Part shown: positions 21,042-29,360 of the stretch, piece after piece
Numbering within the stretch: the stretch's first letter is position 1
Layout of the letters: each line of letters begins with the position of its first letter
Assembly (NCBI GenBank): GCA_030148725.1
Contig: JASBSU010000029.1
Location: 1 to 64,000 of the forward strand
Direction: 5' to 3'
From: Hyphomicrobium sp.
Lineage (GTDB): Bacteria; Pseudomonadota; Alphaproteobacteria; Rhizobiales; Hyphomicrobiaceae
DNA length: 64,000 bases
Position numbers and translations under genes: made by a program
The notes under the pieces: model-generated
The model's database searches: none
Seen by the model: the letters and a program-made list of their open reading frames with translations, nothing else
Told to the model about the DNA's origin: nothing

Positions 21042-21089
21042 GCTCCGATCGCCCGAGCGCCTATCAGCGAGGGCGTGAATCGGCAGCGC
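21042..21089 (+). repeat. 48-bp intergenic repeat, copy 3
   Basis: This is the best-paired copy. Outer stem CCGAT/ATCGG, then CGCCC/GGGCG with a TGA bulge on the 3' side, then an inner CGC/GCG pair closing a CTATCA loop. It lies between the convergent secB and dnaQ genes. Confidence 0.8.
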
Positions 21090-21139
21090 CAAAAACAGCA
21101 CCCGACGCTTGCCGCGCTCAAAGCTGCCAGCGGCTCGCG

Positions 21140-21850
21140 TCAGCCCGAAACGAGAAATCTATTCCAGACGGCCTTCTCGCCGAGCGAGGCGACGAACTCT
21201 GCGTGCGCCTGCTCGAGCGCGCTGGAAAGCCGCGACGGCAGCGGCTGCGGGCGTCGAAGCGCATTGCCCCGTTGCATCGCTGAGATCTCGCCGCCCGCCG
21301 CCCCGGCCGGCCCGGCGGTGAGTTCGACGAACGCCGCCTGACGCACACCGAGCAGCTCGATGTAAACTTCCGCCAACAGCAGCGAGTCGACGAGCGCGCC
21401 GTGCTTTGTGCGCTTCGTATTATCGATGCCGTAGCGCTTGCACAGGGCATCGAGGTTGTTCGGACCCGCCGGATGCCGCCGCTTCGCGAGCTGCAGTGTG
21501 CACGTGACGCGATCCATCGCGATCGGCCCGAGCGATAGCCGCCCGAGCTCGAAGTTCAAGAATCCGATGTCGAACTGCGCATTGTGAATGACGAGCGCGT
21601 CGCCGGCGATGAAGTCCATGAAGTCACGCGCCACCTGCGCGAACTTCGGCTTGTCCTTCAGAAAATCGGTCGAGATGCCGTGCACGCGCTCGGCTTCTGC
21701 CGGCACGTCACGCTCCGGATTGATGAAGCAGTGATACTCGCGCCCGGTGGGAATGCGATTGATCAGCTCGATGCAGCCGATCTCGATCAGCCGGTCGCCC
21801 CGCAGCGGGTCGAGACCGGTCGTTTCCGTATCGAGAATGATTTCGCGCAT
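21140..21850 (-). CDS. dnaQ: DNA polymerase III epsilon subunit (3'-5' proofreading exonuclease)
   Basis: The 236-residue protein has the DEDDh exonuclease motifs: ExoI LDTETTGLDP (D7, E9), ExoII HNAQFDIGFLN and ExoIII HGALVDSLLLAEVY (His and Asp). The C-terminal tail beyond about residue 175 should bind the polymerase alpha subunit. It is co-directional with coaE, aroE and maf, and all point away from the putative origin. Confidence 0.95.
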   Translation of the reverse strand: MREIILDTETTGLDPLRGDRLIEIGCIELINRIPTGREYHCFINPERDVPAEAERVHGISTDFLKDKPKFAQVARDFMDFIAGDALVIHNAQFDIGFLNFELGRLSLGPIAMDRVTCTLQLAKRRHPAGPNNLDALCKRYGIDNTKRTKHGALVDSLLLAEVYIELLGVRQAAFVELTAGPAGAAGGEISAMQRGNALRRPQPLPSRLSSALEQAHAEFVASLGEKAVWNRFLVSG

Positions 21851-21883
21851 ATTCTATTGCAGGCCGCGATTCGGTATATCCGG

Positions 21884-22501
21884 TCAAGCCCACTCGCGAG
21901 CGAACGCCTGTCCCGACCAGGTTTCGAGCTCTGACAGTATCTTGTCGAGATGCGCTTCGCTCTGCTCGGTCCCTCCGCTGGTGTCGACGACGAAGTCCGC
22001 ACGCGCGCGTTTTTCCGCATCCGGCATCTGCCGCGCCAGCAGACTGTCCAGCTTCTCCGCGGTCATCCCCGGCCGGCGCAGGATGCGCTCGCGCTGAACC
22101 GCTTCCGGCGCCGACAGCACGATGACCGTATCGACGAGCTTGTCGGCGTTCGCTTCGAACAGTAGCGGAATTTCCAGAACGGCGATCGGCGTGCCCTTGC
22201 GTGCCTCGGCGCGCAGAAATGAGCGCTCCGCCTCGCGCACCAAAGGATGAACGATGGCTTCCAGCTCACGCAGCCGCGCCGGATGCGCGATGAGAGCCGC
22301 GCTCAACCGTGCACGATCGACACCTGTCTGTGTGGTCGTGCCCGGAAACGCCCGCTCGATCTTCTCCACGACCTTTCCACCGGCATAGAGGCGATGCACT
22401 TCCGCATCGGCATCGAACACCGGAACGCCGCGCCCGCGCAAATACGTAGCGGCTGTGGATTTGCCCATCCCGATCGATCCAGTGAGACCGACGATCAGCA
22501 T
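21884..22501 (-). CDS. coaE: Dephospho-CoA kinase
   Basis: The last step of CoA synthesis. The 205-residue P-loop kinase has Walker A GLTGSIGMGKST (residues 5-16), the DADAEVHRLY motif and the EIPLLFE segment. The start overlaps the aroE stop by 7 bases, which indicates translational coupling. The aroE-coaE-dnaQ order is typical of alphaproteobacteria. Confidence 0.95.
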   Translation of the reverse strand: MLIVGLTGSIGMGKSTAATYLRGRGVPVFDADAEVHRLYAGGKVVEKIERAFPGTTTQTGVDRARLSAALIAHPARLRELEAIVHPLVREAERSFLRAEARKGTPIAVLEIPLLFEANADKLVDTVIVLSAPEAVQRERILRRPGMTAEKLDSLLARQMPDAEKRARADFVVDTSGGTEQSEAHLDKILSELETWSGQAFAREWA

Positions 22502-23331
22502 TTCTGTCCCTCGATGTCAGCGACGAGAAGCGCGCGCAACTCCGGGGTAACCTGTGGACGCTGGCCAAACCATTTCTCGAAGCCAGGCACAGCTTGATGA
22601 AGCAGCATCCCCAGACCATCCACGATCCTGAGATCGTGAGCTTTGGCGCCCGCCAGCAGCTCGGTTTCGAGCGGCACATAGACGATATCGGCCACCACGC
22701 AATCGGCATTGAATCCGGCAAAATCCATCCCGAGCGACCCAGCGCCTTTCAACCCCGCAGCCGTCGTGTTGACGAGTACGCAGGCTTCGCGCGATCCGTC
22801 GCTGCGCACGTTCCAGTCGAACGCCTTCACCCGCGGACCGAACGCTTCGGCAAGCTGCTCGGCGCGCGACCTGGTCCTGTTGAAAACACGCACCTCTTCG
22901 ACGCCGGCCTCCAGGAACCCATGCACGACCGCCCGCGCCGCACCCCCAGCGCCGAGGATAGCCACCGGACCGTCATGCGCTTTCCAGTCCGGCACCACAT
23001 GATCGAGGTACGTCATGAAGCCATAGGTATCGGTGTTGGCAGCGTGCAGCTTTCCACCTTCGAGCCACAACGTATTCGCAGCCTGTACCGCGCGCGCCGA
23101 CGCATCGCGCTCATCCGCGATGGCGTATGCAGTCTCCTTGTGCGGGACAGTGACGTTGCAACCGGCGAGCCCCTGCGCTTCGAGCGAGCGCAGAAAGCCT
23201 GCAACCTCCTCCGGACGCACCGCCTGCTTGATATAGCTGCCGTCGATTCCGTACTGGCGCAGCCAATAGCCGTGAATGAGCGGCGAACGCGAATGTTCGA
23301 TCGGCCATCCGATCACCGCGGCGCGTTTCAT
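22495..23331 (-). CDS. aroE: Shikimate dehydrogenase (NADP+)
   Basis: AroE reduces 3-dehydroshikimate to shikimate. The 278-residue protein has the substrate loop HSRSPLIHGYWL, the catalytic Lys in NVTVPHKE and the nucleotide-binding GAGGAARAV plus NRTRSRAE (the Arg side favouring NADP). The start overlaps the maf stop by ATGA. Confidence 0.95.
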   Translation of the reverse strand: MKRAAVIGWPIEHSRSPLIHGYWLRQYGIDGSYIKQAVRPEEVAGFLRSLEAQGLAGCNVTVPHKETAYAIADERDASARAVQAANTLWLEGGKLHAANTDTYGFMTYLDHVVPDWKAHDGPVAILGAGGAARAVVHGFLEAGVEEVRVFNRTRSRAEQLAEAFGPRVKAFDWNVRSDGSREACVLVNTTAAGLKGAGSLGMDFAGFNADCVVADIVYVPLETELLAGAKAHDLRIVDGLGMLLHQAVPGFEKWFGQRPQVTPELRALLVADIEGQKC

Positions 23332-23942
23332 ATGGAAAGGACCCCGCGCCAGCGCAGCTCAGTCAGCACCGCCATCAGCGGCATCCCGAGAATCGTGAAA
23401 TAGTCGCCCTCGATCTTGTCGAACAGCTGGATGCCCAGCCCCTCGAGCTCATAGGCGCCGACCGTCTGTGTCACGCGGTCCGCGGCGCGGTTGAGATAGT
23501 CATCGAGGAAGGCATCCGAGAAATCGCGCATCGTCAGACGAGCCGTGCCGACATGCGTGAAATTCACTTTGCCATTCTCGGCGAGAACCACCGCCGAATG
23601 CAGCTCGTGCGTGCGCCCACGCAGCCGTTTCAACGCTTCGCCCGCCGCCTTGATGTCCGGCGCCTTGCTCAGAAGCACATTGTCCAGCGCCAGAACCTGA
23701 TCGGCGCCGATGACCATCGAGCCCGGCCGCTTGCTGCTGACCTCCTCGGCTTTTGCAATCGCCAGCACCTCGGCGATTTTTGTCGGCGCGATATTCTTGT
23801 CCTGTGCGAACAGCTGCGCGCGGATCGCCGGCTCATCGACATCCGCGGCCTGCACCGTGAAGTGCACGCCGGCCGCCGCCAGCATCTCACGTCGCGCCTT
23901 GCTTCCCGACGCCAGCACGATTTCGACGGAACCGGTGGTCAT
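23328..23942 (-). CDS. maf: Maf-family nucleoside triphosphate pyrophosphatase
   Basis: The 204-residue protein has the Maf N-terminal LASGSKARREML motif and the GADQVL motif (Asp base). Maf proteins hydrolyse dTTP/UTP or modified nucleotides and can affect septation. The subclass (YceF-like or YhdE-like) is not resolved here. It is first in the overlapping maf-aroE-coaE set, 34 bp after the ppsR stop. Confidence 0.92.
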   Translation of the reverse strand: MTTGSVEIVLASGSKARREMLAAAGVHFTVQAADVDEPAIRAQLFAQDKNIAPTKIAEVLAIAKAEEVSSKRPGSMVIGADQVLALDNVLLSKAPDIKAAGEALKRLRGRTHELHSAVVLAENGKVNFTHVGTARLTMRDFSDAFLDDYLNRAADRVTQTVGAYELEGLGIQLFDKIEGDYFTILGMPLMAVLTELRWRGVLSI

Positions 23943-23976
23943 TCATTATCTCTCGTGTGACTTCTGTCGCGAAAGA

Positions 23977-24834
23977 CTAGCCCTCGCTGACATCCTGCGC
24001 TGCTTCGTTCGCCGCATCCCGATCGTGCATCAGCTTCAGGATTTGCGCGGCGGATTCTTCCACCGAACGACGCGTGACGTCGATCACCGGCCAGCGATTC
24101 TGGGCACAGATCTTACGTGAGTACGCAAGCTCCGCATTGATCCTGTCGCGATCGACGTAATCGCCGAGGTTTTTGTCGGCGAGCATCATGGCGCGGTGAC
24201 GCCGCACCTCCGCCAGACGATCCGGGCTCGCAACAAGGCAAACGACGAAGGCGCGATGCGGCTTCGTCAAGCGTTCCGGCAGCGGGATCGTCGGTACAAG
24301 CGGCAGGTTCGTCGTCTTGTATCCGCGCTGGGCGAGATAGATGCTCGTCGGCGTCTTCGACGTTCGCGAGATTCCGAGCACGATGATGTCGGCATCGTTG
24401 AGGTCCTCGGGCAGATGCCCGTCATCGTGCGCCATCGTGAAGTTCAAGGCATCGATGCGGCGGAAGTAGTCTGCATCGAGAACGTGCTGGCCGGCCACCG
24501 TCGGCGTACGCGGCGCGCCGAGATACCCTTCCAGCACCTGCATGATCGGCTGCAGCACGGCGAGGCACGGAATTTTCAGCTCCGCGCAGCGCCGTTCCAG
24601 CTCCTCCGCGAGATCATGATTGGTGATCGTGTAGAGCACGATCCCCGGTGCCTGCTCGATCTCCTGCAGCACGCGCTTCATCTGCCGCGCCGTTCGCACC
24701 AGCGGATGCACGTGCTCGATCGGACGCACCAGCGCGTACTGCACCGACGCGGCCTTCGCGATCGTGGTCAGCGTCTCGCCGGTCGAGTCCGACACGAGAT
24801 GCAGATGAAAGAAACTCGGCAGATCGCTGGCCAT
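23977..24834 (-). CDS. ppsR: Pyruvate,water/phosphate dikinase regulatory protein (DUF299, RP001 homolog)
   Basis: The 285-residue bifunctional kinase/phosphorylase family protein has the N-terminal LHLVSDSTGETL motif and the P-loop-like GISRTSKTPTSIYLAQRGYK (about 153-172). It would switch PEP synthase or PPDK on and off by Thr phosphorylation. In alphaproteobacteria this gene (Rickettsia RP001 homolog) marks one border of the replication origin, with hemE on the other side, as here. Confidence 0.92.
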   Translation of the reverse strand: MASDLPSFFHLHLVSDSTGETLTTIAKAASVQYALVRPIEHVHPLVRTARQMKRVLQEIEQAPGIVLYTITNHDLAEELERRCAELKIPCLAVLQPIMQVLEGYLGAPRTPTVAGQHVLDADYFRRIDALNFTMAHDDGHLPEDLNDADIIVLGISRTSKTPTSIYLAQRGYKTTNLPLVPTIPLPERLTKPHRAFVVCLVASPDRLAEVRRHRAMMLADKNLGDYVDRDRINAELAYSRKICAQNRWPVIDVTRRSVEESAAQILKLMHDRDAANEAAQDVSEG

Positions 24835-25270
24835 GACGCTCGCTAAATCCGGCGGACGGTATGTTGATAACCGCCCAAGTTATCCAGAGGGCCCCTGCAA
24901 CGCGCCAGCTTGATGCCAGAACCCTGTCCACTCGTCCACGATACTGCCCACAGTCGGGCCCTTCTGGCATAGCCCAACCTGATACCCGTCTCTCCTTGAG
25001 GATACCTGCCTTCTTGAACCTTGCTCCAGCGTCTCTCAACACCGAAGCCGTCGCATTGCAGCGCCATCCGCACTGCTAGACCGTTGATCCCTTAAGGGTT
25101 CGCTTCCCCTAGTGCCTTGCGCCCGCGCAACACCACCACATAGCCTCCCATATCTCTGCCCCTGTGCGCGACCTCAGGATTAGGGTAGGACAACCGAGTA
25201 ATCCTCAGAACCCCCTGGGGTAAGAGAAGTAAAAATAAGAGTCTTAGATTCTAGATTGGTTTAAGTGCTC
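24835..25270. other. Putative chromosomal replication origin (oriC)
   Basis: A gene-free 436-bp gap separates divergent ppsR and hemE, the position of oriC in Caulobacter, Rickettsia and Sinorhizobium. Seen here: two convergent DnaA-box-like sites, TGTTGATAA (24862-24870; reverse TTATCAACA, one mismatch to TTATCCACA) and TTATCCAGA (24880-24888, one mismatch); degenerate TCCAC/CCCAC cores at 24925-24952; a CCCTTAAGGG palindrome (25089-25098); an imperfect inverted repeat CTCAGGATTA/TAATCCTCAG (25173-25208); ACCCC-CT-GGGGT (25210-25221); and an AT-rich tract at 25222-25264 that could unwind, containing one GANTC site (25247-25251). The gene blocks beside it run mainly away from it. No full TTAA-N7-TTAA CtrA site was seen. 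Function is inferred from position and motifs. Confidence 0.78.
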
Positions 25271-26341
25271 ATGGGCGCACCCGCACAAGTCTCCCCCTCC
25301 TCGACCGAAGGGCGCAAGCTGCTCAGCGTCCTCGCCGGCGAGGCTATCTGGCCACCTCCCGTCTGGCTGATGCGCCAGGCTGGCCGATACCTCCCCGAGT
25401 ACCGCGAGGTGCGCGCCACCGCCGGAGGCTTCCTCGACCTGTGCTACAACCCGGCCCTCGCCGCCGAAGTCACGCTGCAGCCGATCCGGCGCTACGCCTT
25501 CGACGCCGCGATCCTGTTCTCCGACATCCTCGTCGTCCCCGACGCTCTCGGCCAGGCCGTCCGCTTTGCCGAAGGCGAAGGCCCGCGCCTCGACCCCATC
25601 ACCGACGCCGCCGGCCTCTCCCGGCTCGACCTCGGCGCCACCGACGAAAAATTCTCCCGCGTCTGCGAAACCGTGCAACGCCTGCGGCAAGACCTGCCCT
25701 CCGAGGTCACGCTCATCGGCTTCTGCGGCGCCCCATGGACCGTCGCGACCTACATGGTCGGCGGCCAGGGCTCCTCCGACCAGGCGGCGGCCCGCACCCT
25801 CGCCTACCGCGACCGCGCCACGTTCACCCGCCTCATCGACATCGTCACCGAAGCCTCGATCGACTACCTCGACCGCCAGGTGCGGGCCGGTGCCGACTGC
25901 CTGCAGATCTTCGACAGTTGGGCCGGCAACCTCCCCGATGGAGAATTCGACGCCTGGGTAGTGGCGCCGACCCGTAGAATCGCCGCAGAACTCAAGCGCC
26001 GCCACCCGAGCGTTCCGATCATCGGCTTCCCACGGGGGGCCGGCACCAATGCGGAACGCTACGTGCAACAGACGGCTGTCGAGGGATTGGGATGCGATAC
26101 GGCAATGCCATTGCAGCAAATGCGGGCGCTTTCAGAAGCGACCAGCGTCGCCGTCCAGGGCAATCTCGATCCGCTGCTGCTCGCGACCGGCGGTCCGGCG
26201 CTCGAAGCCCGAGCGCGTGAAAATCTTGAAGCGCTCAAGGGCGTTCCGTTTATTTTCAACCTTGGCCACGGGATCATTCCGCAGACACCGCCTGACAACG
26301 TCGCCCGGTTGATCGACCTCATCCGAGCGGAAGGCAACTGA
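25271..26341 (+). CDS. hemE: Uroporphyrinogen decarboxylase
   Basis: HemE converts uroporphyrinogen III to coproporphyrinogen III. The 356-residue product has the substrate-binding WLMRQAGRYLPEYR motif, FSDILVVPDALG with the catalytic Asp, and GFCGAPWTVATYM. The ATG at 25271 is used; a GTG at 25265 is in frame. It is the first gene right of the putative origin and is followed 3 bases later by hemJ. Its promoter must overlap the AT-rich origin tract. Confidence 0.96.
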   Translation: MGAPAQVSPSSTEGRKLLSVLAGEAIWPPPVWLMRQAGRYLPEYREVRATAGGFLDLCYNPALAAEVTLQPIRRYAFDAAILFSDILVVPDALGQAVRFAEGEGPRLDPITDAAGLSRLDLGATDEKFSRVCETVQRLRQDLPSEVTLIGFCGAPWTVATYMVGGQGSSDQAAARTLAYRDRATFTRLIDIVTEASIDYLDRQVRAGADCLQIFDSWAGNLPDGEFDAWVVAPTRRIAAELKRRHPSVPIIGFPRGAGTNAERYVQQTAVEGLGCDTAMPLQQMRALSEATSVAVQGNLDPLLLATGGPALEARARENLEALKGVPFIFNLGHGIIPQTPPDNVARLIDLIRAEGN

Positions 26342-26344
26342 CCG

Positions 26345-26764
26345 ATGCTGTGGATCAAAGCGTTCCACATCATGGCCTTCGTCGCCTGGTTTGCCGGCCT
26401 CTTCTATCTGCCGCGGCTGTTCGTCTACCACGCCGATGCGCCCAAGGGTTCCGAGCTGTCCGAGACCTTCAAGGTGATGGAACGGCGCCTCTACCACGCC
26501 ATCATGGTGCCCGCGATGATCGCGGTTTGGATCACCGGCCCACTGCTCGCCTACATGATGGGAGCCTTCTCCGACCCCTGGCTGCACGCCAAGTTGCTGC
26601 TCGTCTTTATACTCAGTGGCTTCCAGGGCGCCCTCGGCAAGTGGGTCCGCGTGTTCGCCGAAGACGGCAACACCCGCTCAGCGAAGTTCTACCGTGTTGT
26701 CAACGAGATCCCGACCCTCTTCCTGATCGCCATCGTCCTGCTCGTGGTTCTGAAGCCGTTCTGA
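26345..26764 (+). CDS. hemJ: Protoporphyrinogen oxidase HemJ
   Basis: The 139-residue membrane protein has four helices and the HemJ pattern: KAFHIMAFVAWFAGLFYLPR with the conserved His, HAKLLLV, and a conserved Arg/Asn-rich FYRVVNEIP. HemJ oxidises protoporphyrinogen IX in the inner membrane. It directly follows hemE, giving a two-step heme pair; the pairing with hemE is common in alphaproteobacteria that lack HemG/HemY. Confidence 0.93.
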   Translation: MLWIKAFHIMAFVAWFAGLFYLPRLFVYHADAPKGSELSETFKVMERRLYHAIMVPAMIAVWITGPLLAYMMGAFSDPWLHAKLLLVFILSGFQGALGKWVRVFAEDGNTRSAKFYRVVNEIPTLFLIAIVLLVVLKPF

Positions 26765-26993
26765 CTTAAATCTTGCGTCAGCCGCTTTTCTGTTGCTTTT
26801 CCATCTGCTATACCTGTGTTGAATTCCGCAACGACTCGGGGCCGCTCTGGCCTGTGAGTTGGTCGCCGACACTCCACCTCGAGGAGTAAGGCCGGCCACA
26901 CGTGGCATTTGCCCACACACCGCGAAACCCCCCACTTTCCTGCCGCGGCTTCCGCATCCCGCCTCAACCGCCGTGGCCCCTCCGGAGCATTCC

Positions 26994-28259
26994 ATGAAGG
27001 AAATGAAGCTCGAAGACCTGAAGCTCAAAACTCCGACGGAGCTTTTGAGCTTTGCGGAAGAGCACGGCGTCGAAAACGGCTCCACCATGCGCAAGCAGGA
27101 GCTGATGTTCGCCACGCTGAAGCAGCTCGCCGCGAAAGAGGTCGAAATCGTCGGCACGGGTGTCGTCGAGGTTCTGCAGGACGGCTTCGGCTTCCTGCGC
27201 TCGCCGGACGCCAACTATTTGCCCGGCCCGGACGACATCTACGTCTCGCCCTCCCAGATCCGCCGCTTTGCCCTGCGCACCGGCGATACGGTCGAGGGCC
27301 AGATCCGCAGCCCCAAGGAAGGCGAGCGCTACTTCGCCCTCCTCAAGGTCTCGAAGATCAACTTCGAAGACCCTGAAGCCACCAAGCACAAGATCAACTT
27401 CGACAACCTGACGCCGCTTTATCCCACCAAGTGGCTGAAGCTCGAGACCGAGGATCCGACGGTCAAGGATTTCTCGCCGCGCGTCATCGACATCGTCGCC
27501 CCGATCGGCAAGGGCCAGCGCGGCCTCATCGTCGCACCGCCGCGCACCGGCAAAACCGTGCTGCTGCAGAACATCGCCCACTCGATCTCCACCAATCACC
27601 CCGAGTGCTACCTCATAGTGCTGCTCATCGACGAGCGCCCTGAGGAAGTCACCGACATGCAGCGCTCCGTGAAGGGCGAGGTGATCTCCTCCACCTTCGA
27701 CGAGCCGCCGTCCCGCCACGTGCAGGTCTCCGAAATGGTGATCGAGAAGGCCAAGCGCCTCGTCGAGCACAAGCGTGACGTGGTGATCCTGCTGGATTCC
27801 ATCACCCGCCTCGGTCGCGCTTACAACACGGTCGTTCCTTCTTCCGGCAAGGTGCTCACCGGCGGCGTCGACTCCAACGCCCTCCAGCGCCCCAAGCGCT
27901 TCTTCGGCGCGGCCCGCAACATCGAGGAAGGCGGCTCGCTGACCATCATCGCCACCGCGTTGGTCGACACCGGCTCGCGCATGGACGAGGTGATCTTCGA
28001 AGAGTTCAAGGGCACCGGTAACTCGGAAATCATTCTCGACCGCAAGGTCTCCGACAAGCGCGTCTTCCCCGCCATCGACGTGGCGCGGTCCGGCACCCGC
28101 AAGGAGGACCTGCTGGTTCCGAAGGATCAGCTCAAGAAGGTCTACGTCCTGCGCCGCATCCTCAACCCGATGGGCACCATGGACGGCATCGAGTTCCTCA
28201 TCGACAAGCTGCGCTCGACCAAGACCAACGGCGAGTTCTTCCAGTCGATGAATACCTAG
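26994..28259 (+). CDS. rho: Transcription termination factor Rho
   Basis: The hexameric RNA helicase that ends Rho-dependent transcripts. The 421 residues comprise an N-terminal Rho-N helix bundle, the primary RNA-binding OSB domain ([22 protein letters not shown]), Walker A APPRTGKT, Walker [11 protein letters not shown], and the Q- and R-loop region. The ATG at 26994 has GGAG six bases upstream and gives the normal N-terminus [10 protein letters not shown]. The frame is open further upstream to 26859 without similarity. The 229-bp gap after hemJ is a likely site for the autoregulated rho leader. Confidence 0.97.
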   Translation: MKEMKLEDLKLKTPTELLSFAEEHGVENGSTMRKQELMFATLKQLAAKEVEIVGTGVVEVLQDGFGFLRSPDANYLPGPDDIYVSPSQIRRFALRTGDTVEGQIRSPKEGERYFALLKVSKINFEDPEATKHKINFDNLTPLYPTKWLKLETEDPTVKDFSPRVIDIVAPIGKGQRGLIVAPPRTGKTVLLQNIAHSISTNHPECYLIVLLIDERPEEVTDMQRSVKGEVISSTFDEPPSRHVQVSEMVIEKAKRLVEHKRDVVILLDSITRLGRAYNTVVPSSGKVLTGGVDSNALQRPKRFFGAARNIEEGGSLTIIATALVDTGSRMDEVIFEEFKGTGNSEIILDRKVSDKRVFPAIDVARSGTRKEDLLVPKDQLKKVYVLRRILNPMGTMDGIEFLIDKLRSTKTNGEFFQSMNT

Positions 28260-28310
28260 ATGTCGAAAGAAGCTAACCCCAGCCACGAATCGGACTGCGC
28301 GATACACGAT

Positions 28311-28332
28311 GCCCCGGCGTTTCCGCCGGGGC
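28311..28332 (+). terminator. Hairpin after rho
   Basis: A 9-bp perfect stem GCCCCGGCG/CGCCGGGGC with a TTTC loop lies 51 bases after the rho stop. No U-run follows. It also lies just beyond the end of the reverse-strand gene at 28351 and may serve both directions. Confidence 0.5.
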
Positions 28333-28350
28333 CTTGCACCTGCAGAGCGT

Positions 28351-28656
28351 CTAAAGCTCAGCGATGATGCCGCGTTTCATCGCCTTGTCGCCGCGTTTGT
28401 ATTCCGCACGAGGCCCATCGAACTGGCTGCCCGTCGGAGCGAGACTGCTAATCCGATCGAGCCGGAAGAGCTTCCAGTTAATGTGTTCGCCGGACGCGCT
28501 TGCGCCTTCGATCTGAAACGCTCGAAGTAGTATTTGGCCACTCGAGCCATAGCCCAAAGCATGCGGCTCTATTATCCGCAGCCCCGGCTCGTACGACAGC
28601 CCAATTAGGTTCCGTCCAGTAATCGCCGCGGCGATTACAGCAATTTCGCGTTGCAT
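28351..28656 (-). CDS. Small WYL-like domain protein
   Basis: The 101-residue protein reads like a free-standing ligand-sensing WYL-type beta domain: LIGLSYEP, then RIIEPHALGYGSSGQILLRAFQ, then WKLFRLDRISSL and FDGPRAEYKRGD. WYL domains are regulatory modules of transcription factors and defence systems. This one has no HTH, so it may act by binding a partner or ligand. The ATG at 28656 follows AGGG. An 11-bp inverted repeat lies in its leader. Confidence 0.65.
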   Translation of the reverse strand: MQREIAVIAAAITGRNLIGLSYEPGLRIIEPHALGYGSSGQILLRAFQIEGASASGEHINWKLFRLDRISSLAPTGSQFDGPRAEYKRGDKAMKRGIIAEL

Positions 28657-28679
28657 TTCTGCCCTGCTTTCCAAAACAG

Positions 28680-28758
28680 GACGATCCCGGCACTTGACCG
28701 TGGAACGCTAACGCGCGACTCATACTTGTTGTGATTTGGTTCCCGCACCGGGATCGTC
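28680..28758 (-). promoter_or_regulatory. Inverted repeat in the leader/promoter of the WYL-like gene
   Basis: GACGATCCCGG (28680-28690) and CCGGGATCGTC (28748-28758) form a perfect 11-bp inverted repeat enclosing 57 bases. It lies 23-102 bases upstream of the WYL-like start codon. It could be a two-half operator or an RNA stem near the ribosome site. Confidence 0.45.
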
Positions 28759-28778
28759 GGTTTCCGGGAACGCTTCTA

Positions 28779-28811
28779 CGAAAGGGCAGGCGTGGTGCGC
28801 CTGCCCTTTCG
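28779..28811 (-). terminator. Strong hairpin, probable terminator of the cupin/hydroxylase transcript
   Basis: A perfect 14-bp stem CGAAAGGGCAGGCG/CGCCTGCCCTTTCG with a 5-base loop has flanking AAA/TTT that make it work in either direction. It is 130 bases downstream of the cupin gene stop on the reverse strand. Confidence 0.65.
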
Positions 28812-28940
28812 CATGTACACAATGCGTTCTCTAGAGTCCAGACGCGGTAATCTGTCTGCAACGAATGCCTGCTGTTGAGTGGAGAGGAAACCACCGCTCC
28901 ACAGCCGCCCATTTGTTGGCTCGACAGTCTGCGATCCGGC

Positions 28941-29291
28941 TCAAGCCTTGATCACGTATTCCTTGCGCGTCGTCTCGAGCACTTCCCACGTCCCCTTGAA
29001 GCCGGGGCGGATGATGAAGCTATCGCCGGCCTTCACGGTTCGCGCCTCGCCACCTTCCTCGGTGATCACCGACACACCGGCGAGTACGTGGACGTACTCC
29101 CATTCGTCATAGGCGATGCGCCACTTCCCCGGCGTCGCCTCCCAGACTCCCGCGAAAAGGTTGCCGCCCTGATCCTCCAGATTCCAGCAACGGAATTTGG
29201 GATCGCCCGAGATGAGCCGATCGGCGCCCGGGGCATCGTGCTCGGGTTCTACCGTGGCGATGTCAAAAATCGAAAACTTGGGCGCGGTCAT
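28941..29291 (-). CDS. Cupin domain protein (DUF861-like)
   Basis: The 116-residue single-domain cupin has DEWEYVHVLAGVSVITEEGG as the first metal-binding-type motif and GDSFIIRPGFKGTWEV as the second. The first motif has few of the usual histidines (HVLAG keeps one), so metal binding is uncertain. Substrate and function are unknown. It lies 69 bp downstream of the sterol-desaturase-type gene on the same strand and is probably cotranscribed. Confidence 0.82.
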   Translation of the reverse strand: MTAPKFSIFDIATVEPEHDAPGADRLISGDPKFRCWNLEDQGGNLFAGVWEATPGKWRIAYDEWEYVHVLAGVSVITEEGGEARTVKAGDSFIIRPGFKGTWEVLETTRKEYVIKA

Positions 29292-29360
29292 TCATCCTCG
29301 AATGGCCGGCAGGGGTTTCATCCCGAGCCGGCCGGTGTGAGCCAAAAGTTGTCGTGATTT

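Noticed and set aside
25081..25110. Possible CtrA site around the CCCTTAAGGG palindrome in the origin gap
   Set aside because: No second TTAA at the required 7-base spacing.
26964..28307. Long reverse-strand ORF of 447 codons opposite rho
   Set aside because: High GC content leaves antisense frames open; the composition is Asp/Gly/Val/Arg-rich without domains, and rho is certain.
28739..28771. GTTCCCG...CGGGAAC half-sites resembling the hipB operator
   Set aside because: The halves are 19 bp apart rather than 2, so they do not match the HipB palindrome.
28478..28912. Reverse-strand ORF of 144 codons overlapping the WYL-like gene
   Set aside because: Unfamiliar Arg/Cys-rich composition running through the inverted repeat and terminator; the WYL-like frame has clear domain character and an SD.
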